64,000 nt of DNA, from contig JABAKD010000027.1 of assembly GCA_012845835.1 (NCBI GenBank), positions 3,985,465 through 4,049,464 of the forward strand, given 5' to 3'. The notes under the pieces are model-generated. The model saw only the letters and a list, made by a program, of their open reading frames with translations, was not told the origin of the DNA and searched no databases. The first letter of the stretch is position 1, and every line of letters begins with the position of its first letter. Source of the stretch: Undaria pinnatifida (Eukaryota > Sar > Phaeophyceae > Laminariales > Alariaceae). Shown piece after piece: positions 38,101 through 47,100 of the stretch. Both the position numbers and the translations under genes were made by a program.

Positions 38101-41100
38101 GTTGACGAAGACATCAGCAGGCTGGCCGCGCCTCGGTACGTGCCGATGCTGGTGCCGCCGCAAGACTGGACGCAGCCGAACAGAGGAGGCTTCTTGAAAC
38201 TGCCTACCCAGATCATGCGCACGAGGGGCGAAGCCGCGCAGAAGCATGCCCTAAGGAGAGCCGACCTTTCCAGGGTGTACGAAGGCCTCAACTGTCTCGG
38301 AAAGGTAACGAGGCGGCCCACACGAAACGACACGAACGGCGAAGCGAACCGCGAACCGCGAAGATAACCTCGAAGAGAACCGCGAAGCGAACCGCGAAGC
38401 GAACCGCGAAACAAACACGACCCGAACCGCGAGCGAGCCGCGAGATCAACTTCAAAGCGAAGCGCGAAGCATACGCGACCAGAACCGCGAGCGAACCGCG
38501 GGGCGAACTTCAAAGCGAAGCGCGAAGCGAATCGAACGAACAAACCGATAACTCTCCCTGCTCACGTGGTTTTGTTGCGATAACGATACTCCCTCGCCCG
38601 ACGACGTGGTGTATCGGATATCGGTCCACCCCGCGCGAGTTTGATACGATGTCGGTTCGCTCGCCCACTCTCGACGTGAACACGTAGACGGGGTTACTAT
38701 ACTCCGCCGATGCAGGTCCGCTGGCGCAACAGCGGACCGTGCTAGACACGGTGCTGACTTGCCTCCACGGCGAGATTGGCGGTCGATGACCTAGATACCT
38801 AGACTAGCCAAATAAAAATTAGTCGTCGACTTACTAATAGTACTATGATAGTCAGCCACCCAACTGTAATACACCATAATACACTAATAAATAGTCGGCG
38901 ACTTGCTATTAGTACTACTAGATTAGTAACTTACTATTTGTATAGTCAGCCAACTCACAGCCGTAGTAAATGGCAATAGTCTATACACCTAGCCAACTAA
39001 TAACTTGCTATTAGTATAGTGAACCAACCCACAGCCCTAGTAAACGGTAACGGAGCCTAGTGAACAATGGTACTTACTTGATGATCAGTTACAATGCAGT
39101 GTTCGTTGTTGTTGTGCTTGTTCTTGTTGCTAGAAATAGATATACAGACGAGTGATGTGTTAAGATGAGTATTTCAATACAATTTATCTTTATATCAGGT
39201 TTTGACTCATGAAAACTTTACTGCAAACGGATGACCGGTGTAATTCTCAGCTTGCAAAGATGAATATCGACCCTTAATTCGTTGAACTCACAGCTGACGT
39301 TGTTAGAAGATTTTCATAAAGCAACTATTAATAGTCGTTGGCTTGCACTATTATTATTGGTTACTATTATATTAGTCAGCCCTAGCCATCTAATAACTAC
39401 AGTAGCCGGCGACTCACTATTAGTATACTGTTACTACTATTAGTATTAGTATAGTCGGCCAGTTCACAGCCCGAGTGTTACGCCGCCGATGCAGGTCCGG
39501 TGGCGTATCAACGAGACCGTGCTAGACACGGTGCTGACGTGCCTCAACGACAAGATTGCTGTCGGTGACCTACCCGTGACTAAAGACCTGCCGCTGCCGC
39601 CGGTGCCGGAGGGGATAGAGCTGGACGAGAAGGGTAAGCTGGTGCCGCTGCCGGAGAAGGAGGGGGGGGGGGTCGAGAGCGAGGAAGAGGAGGCGGCGCG
39701 CAAAAAAAGGCGCCAGGCGTATTATGGCTACAAGCGAATGGTCGAGAAGGTGATTGGTTTGATGGGGTTGGGGGGGGGGAGGGGGGAGGGGGTGTAATCA
39801 TGTCGTGCATGGCCGTAGTCCTTCGGACCATAGACACCCGCATCCCTACAATGTCGGGACGGAGCACACCGACCAGGCAGACATGGCTTGTACCCAGCAG
39901 GGGCGGGCGGGGGGCAGGGGGAGGGAGGAAGTGTGGGGGGAGGAAGGAGTGTGGTTGTGGAGAGGGGGAAGGACGGAGGAGGTGGGGGGGGGGGTTGGTG
40001 GTGTTAGTATGTTACACAACTTTTCGTTGTCGCTGATACTGATGTTCAATCGGGCGTTTGTGGAATCGACGTTGGCGGTGATGGGAAGAGCACCGGCCCG
40101 CACCCCACTCCCGGGCGATGCTGTAGAATTACTTGTTTTGCCGTGATGCCACGCCGCCTCCTCTCACCCCGGTCTTGCCGTAGCGCCTTTCTCCTTACGG
40201 CTCCTCCATAACCCTCACCTCCCTCCCTCCCTCCCTCCCTCCCTCCCTCCCTCCCTCCCTCTCTCCTTCCCTCCCGGCACTCCTTTGCTCTGGCGCTGTC
40301 TTTTTTTGACGTGGCTCCGTCGTGTTAGATCAAGACAAAAAACGCCAATATGCATTCCCTACGCTGCGACATGCAGATTAAGGTCAGACCTGTCAGGGTA
40401 CTTTTAGTTTTTTTTCGACGCTCAATGTGGTCCGTGTTGCGAGTCGCGTGTTCCGGTTGGGGTAGGGATGGGTAGAGTAGGGTAGGGTAGGGTAGGGTAG
40501 AGCTGGGTAGGGTGGGGTAGGGTTCGGTAGGGTTGGGCAGGGTATGGTAGGGTAGGGTAAAGTACAGTAAGGTAGGGTAATGTAGGGTAGGGGTGCGGTG
40601 GGGCTGGGTAGGGTGGGGTACGGTAGGGTAGAGAGAAGCAGGACAGGGTAGGGAAGGGCAGAGTTCAGTGAGAGTTTGTAGGTGCATCGGCGTTTGTGGC
40701 GCCTCGCCCCAGGTGACGAGAGCAAGACCTTAAACTTGAAACGTCCACAATAAGATCTTGACAGCCGAGGAGCCTGGCGCGATTACCGAGCAGAAACACG
40801 GGAGTGCGATGTATGTATGTGTATCTCTGTTTATCTGATTCTGTACCTGTGTGTCGGTATATCCATCTTCCCCTGCGTACATTGTTATACGTCTGTTCCA
40901 TCCTTCAGTATTTGATTACCTTTATATACGTCTGCCGGTCTGTCTCTATACCAGGTATTTCTATATATACTCCTGTCGGTCTGTCTATCTGGCTGCCGGC
41001 TTCCCTTTCTCTTCTGTGTGCCTGTCTCTGTGTATGTGTATCTACTGACTCTCCTTGTCTTTGTGTACTTACCGCCTATCCAGCAAGTTTTTGCTTGCTC

Positions 41101-44100
41101 CCTTGCTGTTTCGTTGCTTGCTTGCGCCCTTAATTGTTTGGTTGATTGCTTCCTTGCTGGCTTGTGTTAGGTGAGCATTGCAGAGGAATTCCGCGACCAC
41201 GTACTGTACTTTCCGTACAACATGGACTTCCGAGGGCGAACATACCCTATACCCCCGAACCTGAACATCCTCGGGTCCGACTTCTCGAGGGGAGTGCTGG
41301 TGTTTGACGAGGCAAGACCACTGGGCGAGAGAGGTCTCTACTGGCTCAAGGTGAGACAGAGTGCACTTTTTTTTCCCCTGAGGAACGCTCCTACTCCAGA
41401 GTTGCCGAAGCCTGTCCTATGACCACGAACTAAAATATGGTGATACAGCAACAACACCGGAAGCGTCCGTTTAATATTTCGTGTCCTGTTGAGTCTTGAA
41501 TGTATCGTAGGCAAATATACACGGGGCGGTTTGCATATGTATTATGTGTGGTATACCTGCGAGTGGTACCTGGGTCTTGTTCCAACTGGGTTGACCCGGT
41601 GGCCTCGGTTACCGTTTTTGTTGTGCTTGACTTGCCGCAGGTGCACCTAGCCAACCTATTCGGAGAGGACAAGGTTTCCTTCGACGACCGCGTTTCGTTC
41701 GTGGAGGACTCTCTCGACAAGGTGAGCGGGGAGAGGGAGGGATGGAGAGGAGAGAGGAAGGGACGGGAGGAAGGGGTATAATTTGTTTCTTCCCTTCGTC
41801 ATTTGGCCATTGCCCACGCATCCCTTTCGAGATGGGGAAGGGGGGGGGGGAAGAGGCGGGGGGAAGAGGCGGGGGGCACCCATAGATTTCGGCAGGCGGG
41901 CGGGCTGGTGGCGGGGGGGGCGAGACATTGGGTGTCGAGATTTGAGAAGTAGAAAAATAAGCCAAGGTGTGGGCGGATTTGGGTTTTTCCTGAATTTCCT
42001 CTGAGATTAGCTGCAGTAGTCCAATTCAAGCGGAAATCGTTTGGATTTGTTTTGTTTCGGAGAGAACAATTTTCATCTCCGCTTTTTTTTTGTTTTGGCG
42101 TCACGATGACAGGTACAGCTCTGTAGCTACCGCTAATTTCCTTGTTCATACGGTTAACGGTACAGTTTCCTGAACGCTGGTCCTACCCTACCCTGCCGTA
42201 CCCTACCCTCGAACTAAATCTATCCAACCCAAGCCTGCCTTTCCCCACTCTACCCGGCCCTACCGTACCCTACCGTACCCTGCCCCACCCTGCCCCACCT
42301 ACCCTACGCTACCGTACCCTCCCTTACCCTACCCTACCCTACCCTACTTGCTATCTTACCCTACCGCACTCTACCTACCCTTTTATCCGATAGATTCGTG
42401 ACAGCGTCTTTCGACCGATGGGTACCCTATCCTACCCTACTCTGCCTTACCCTACCTTACGCCACCCTACCCTACCGAACCCTACCCAAACCCTACCTCA
42501 CCGTACCCTACCCTACCCGTTTACCCGATAGGTTCGTGACAGCGCCCTTCGACCGCTGGATGGTGCCCGCTGGTGGATGGGCGCGGACAGCCCTTGGCAA
42601 TGCCTTGCCGTGTGCAAGGACCTCACGGCTGCCCTAGACTCCCCGGACCCTGCTGAGTACCTCTCCTGCCTCCCGGTGCACCAGGACGGTACGGCGCCAC
42701 AGATATCAACCTGTCGAAAGGAGGGGGGGGCGGGGATGCGTGGGGGTCGGGGGGGGCGGGGGGGGGGCGGGGTATCTGATGGGGGCGGGAGGGGGCGGCG
42801 ATCACTTCGTGCATAGCTGTTGTTGTATGGCGGGAGATGCCTGAGACAGGCGATGGGACGCGATGGGACCGTTCAACGTATGGGAGGGGGGCGAGATGTA
42901 GGTACCCTTCAATACATTGTCCCGAGTTTTTTCCGCCGTGCGTCCAACAGCAGCCACAACTCGCTCGAAGAAAATCGCACAATACGTATGAGCAAAAAGA
43001 AGTGATCCACGAAAATGAAAGGCTCCCTGTGTATGCCCACGTCTCTTCGCCTGGACCTGGGGTGGCAGGCTCGTGCAACGGCTTGCAGCACTACGCGGCT
43101 CTTGGACTGGACGCCAAGGGCGGGGCTCAAGTTAACCTTGTCCCTTCCCCCAAGCCTCAGGACGTCTACACGGGAGTGTGCGACGTGGTTAAGGAGAAGG
43201 TGAGCGAAACCGCTTCTTGCTCTGATTGCTCGCGTAAAGCGACCAGGTATTGCTTTTTTCATTTTCCTGCTAGTAATTCGTCTTTTTGTCATGCGGTCCT
43301 CGTTGGCATGTTTTCGTGCTGCCACATTACCGTGGTGTCGTGCTGTACTCTTACCGTGTTGTCATGCTACAAGCTGTCATTATGAGTTCCTTGTCCCCTT
43401 TAATCATGTTGTCATAGTGCTATGCTGTCATATGGTTATGCTGCCCCCTTTAAAATGTTGTGACAATGTTATAATGCCATGATGTCGTACTGCCACGCTA
43501 TGATATCACGAAAACCATGATGTCGCCTTGTAATGTTGCCATGCTGTCATGCATGCTAGGTGGTGCTGGAGGCCAGTACCTTACCTGGCCCTGGCGCATC
43601 AGAGGATGAACTGGAGCGGCATCGAATAGCCAACCTCGTCGATGGTCTCATCGACCGAAAGGTGAGACCTCCGCTTTCGTTGGTCAAGCGGGCGCCTCTT
43701 CGCCCATTGTTGGCTTGGTTGGTTCACTTTCATTGGCCAGGCGGGGGCCTTTTCGGCCGCTGGTTGGTTGATTGGTTCGTGGGGTGGCTCGTTGGTTGAT
43801 TTGGTTGATTTGATTCGTTGATGGGCTAACTAGTTGGTTGGTTGATTTGTTGATTGGTTGGTTAGTTGGTTGGTTGTTAGTTTGTTGGTGGTAGGTTGAT
43901 TGGTGATTGGTAGGTTGCAGCAACAACAACTTCACACGATGATGATAACAACGGGTTCACACCATGATGATAACGGTGATGGTGATGATGGTTATGATGG
44001 TGATGATAGTTATGATGGTCATGGTGGTCATGATTATGATGATGATGATGACGATGACGGTGATGATGATGAGGTTGATGATGTTGATGCTGATGATGAT

Positions 44101-44120
44101 GATGACGATGATGTTGATGC

Positions 44121-44156
<36 letters not shown>

Positions 44157-47100
44157 CGATGATGACTATGATGGTTATCACGATGATAGCGATGATGACG
44201 ATGGCTGTAATGATGATGTTGCAGGTAGTGAAGCAGACGGTGATGACCAGCGTCTATGGCGTCACTTTTGTGGGGGCTCGCAAGCAGATACAGAACGTCT
44301 TGGAGGAGAAGATCATCAAGGGGACGGGGGTAAGCAACGGGCGATCGGTACATGTACTTCGCTCGGCAGCTAGGTCGGTCGGTATGTAATACCTGTTAGG
44401 CGTTGGCGTCGGATGACGGTCATCAGAAACAAGCATCAGTCTCGGGCATGCGACAGATCGCGTTCCGCACTAGAACCTGTTAGTGATGGTGTTGGCAAGC
44501 ATTCGTCACGGCAATATTTTTCTAGATTTGCTGGCCATCACAACCTTTCTCTGCCGTAACCGGATACTTTTGGTGGTTGGTAGGTATGTAAGTGGGCACG
44601 TAAGTATGTAGGTCGGTAGGTCGGTAAGTAGGTATGTACCCGGGTAGGTCGATAAGTATGTACCCGGGTAGGCAGGTAGGTAGGTAGGTAGGTAGGTATT
44701 GTAGGTCGGTAAGTATGTAGGTCGGTACGCATTTACGTAGGTCGGTAGATTGTAGGCAGGTAGGCAGGGTGGTCGGTAGATCGGTCAGTAGGTAGGTATG
44801 TAGGTGGTGTGTCAGTAGCTTAGGAAGCAAGGGGCGCGTTGTCGAAGGAAAGGTCGCGTTCGTGCTGATTGTGCCGCGATTTTTTTCATTCGCTGTACGC
44901 GTAGTTGGGAGTACATGTAGTAGAGTACAATTTGACGACTTCGCCCTGCTTGACAAAAATGGTTGATTGCCCACCCTGACTCCGCATTACATCGCATTCC
45001 GAGAATTTTCCGAGGCGGCCGAGACTAGGGTTGAGGTTGGTAAATTGTATATGTTTATGCCATATAGTAGAGGCTTGCCCAGGGTCTATACAGCCCTCCC
45101 CTATTGATGTCTTATTTTTTGTTGTAGGTATGGTACCAGGGTGCGTCTGCGCATTTATGCCGGAAGGCATCTCAGCCACTTTTTTATTTACCGTATATTT
45201 CACCTTGCGCTTGTATGCCTTGGTATTTTGTATTGTACCGTGTACCTCGTATCTTTTTTCTGTACCGTGTACTTTATGCTGCTATGTGCTGTACCTTTCA
45301 CCGTGCATTGTGTACCTCATCCCGTGTACCTTGTATGACGTGCGTTGCACTCCAACACCTTGCGTCTTGTCGCTTGTATTTGTAGCTTGTACGCGTATAT
45401 TTTATCTGTACTTTGTGTATGCGCTGTACCTTATACATTACCTTGTACCCTAACGTTGCCCTACCCATAGTCGCTGCAAGGCACCGCTGTCTTGTTCTTT
45501 CACGACACCGTTTTTGTTGGCGCTGAATACTGCTTTCATGACATGATTACGCAACACTCTTGATAGGTGCCCAGTGCGGAAGCAGAGGCCGACGTGTACA
45601 GAGCGTCTGCGTACGTGGCAAAGCTGACGATGTCTGTTCTGGAGGAGCTCTTCACTGAGGCCAGGTCAGTCGAGTCAAACCAACTTAACGCCTTTGCCAC
45701 TAGAAACCTTTTCTTTTTTACAAATTTACTTGAAGTAGTGTAGGGAGGGGTTTTAGGGCTCTAAAGGGGTTAACCCTGTTGCAACACCTAATTTATCCTA
45801 TTAATAGTATAATTCCAACTATGTCGGGAGGGTGCATAACCCACTTCCAACTCTTGACATTATCGTAGTATAACTCCAAGTGTTTTGTCTCCATGTCGGG
45901 ACTGCGGTGCTAAAAGGATTAATGGGGTGCACTGGGGTATCCGGTTTAGGATCCCCTGGGAACAGGCAAGTGGCACCGCTCTTTTTTCAATACTGCTCTT
46001 ATCTCAGATTGGGCATCATGTAGGTCGTAGTGTGGGATTCACAGGACGTGACATGCCAATTTGACCGCTGTTTTTGTAACCCCTTTAGATCCCCCAAAAT
46101 TCCCCTGTAGTAATTTCAGGTAACTTGTCCCGAAAACGGGTTTCCCGTGCTAGATGCGTTTTGTCTTGTTGTGGACGCTCTTAAACCGGGTAGCCTACTG
46201 TACTCCTTTTTTGAGACCCGTGTATACCGATAAAAAAAATGGAAAACAAGGACGGTGTTTTATCATGGTGTGAGCGTGCAGCGTAAGGTATCAGTTACCT
46301 ACTGTAGTATCAATACGAAGTAGTTCGTCATCCTGTTGGGACCCCATGTATGGTGATGCAACAGAGTTGATAAGTACGTCCTGGACTGCTGGTGATGAAT
46401 CACGCGAGGGTAATCACCAATTGTCAGTGTTAATTTTTTTCAGAGAACATAGTTTAGTCCGATCTTGATGAGCCTCTTTTTCTTCGATCACCAATCAATC
46501 GTCAATCATTTAATCACCAATTGTCTTAATTATCAGTAATGCAACAGCAATTATTTATCCTTTATCGTGACTCGTTAAGTCGCAATCGTCTGCCACCCCT
46601 CGCCAAATACAATACCCATCAGCAACCCCAAATCATCGATCACATATCACCAATCATTGAGCACCAATCTTCTATCATCAATAATCCATCGCCAGTCACC
46701 GTCAAAAATCTTGGATCATCAATCACGAGCTTTCAATCATCAATTACAATTCACAAATCATCAGCTATCAATCACCAATCATCACCAATCATCAAACCAG
46801 AATCAATACTCAACCAAGCGGTCCCGGACTGAACTTCTATTTCCAGGAATATCATGGAGTGGCTGATGGCGATGTCGAAGCTCGTGGCTAAGGAAGGCCA
46901 GCCGATGACGTGGATTACCCCTCTGGGACTGCCCGTGCTGCAGCCGTACCGACAGAAAGATAAATACCAGGTACCACACCGTGCAGCAAAAAAATCTTGC
47001 GATGTTCCTGTTCTTGTCCATGCTCTTGTTGTAGTGCTTGGTATTTTGCTCTCGTCCTTGCTCTTGCTAATGGTGCTGATGCGCAGCCATGCCTCCTCCT

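Noticed and set aside
40440-42520. Possible internal telomeric repeats (GGGTA / TACCC)
   Set aside because: The unit is a 5-mer, not the TTAGGG or TTTAGGG type; the arrays are interrupted, intronic and in opposite orientations on the two sides of coding exons.
43900-44373. Long Asp-, Met- and His-rich frames on both strands
   Set aside because: All are translations of the (GAT)n microsatellite in front of exon 16.
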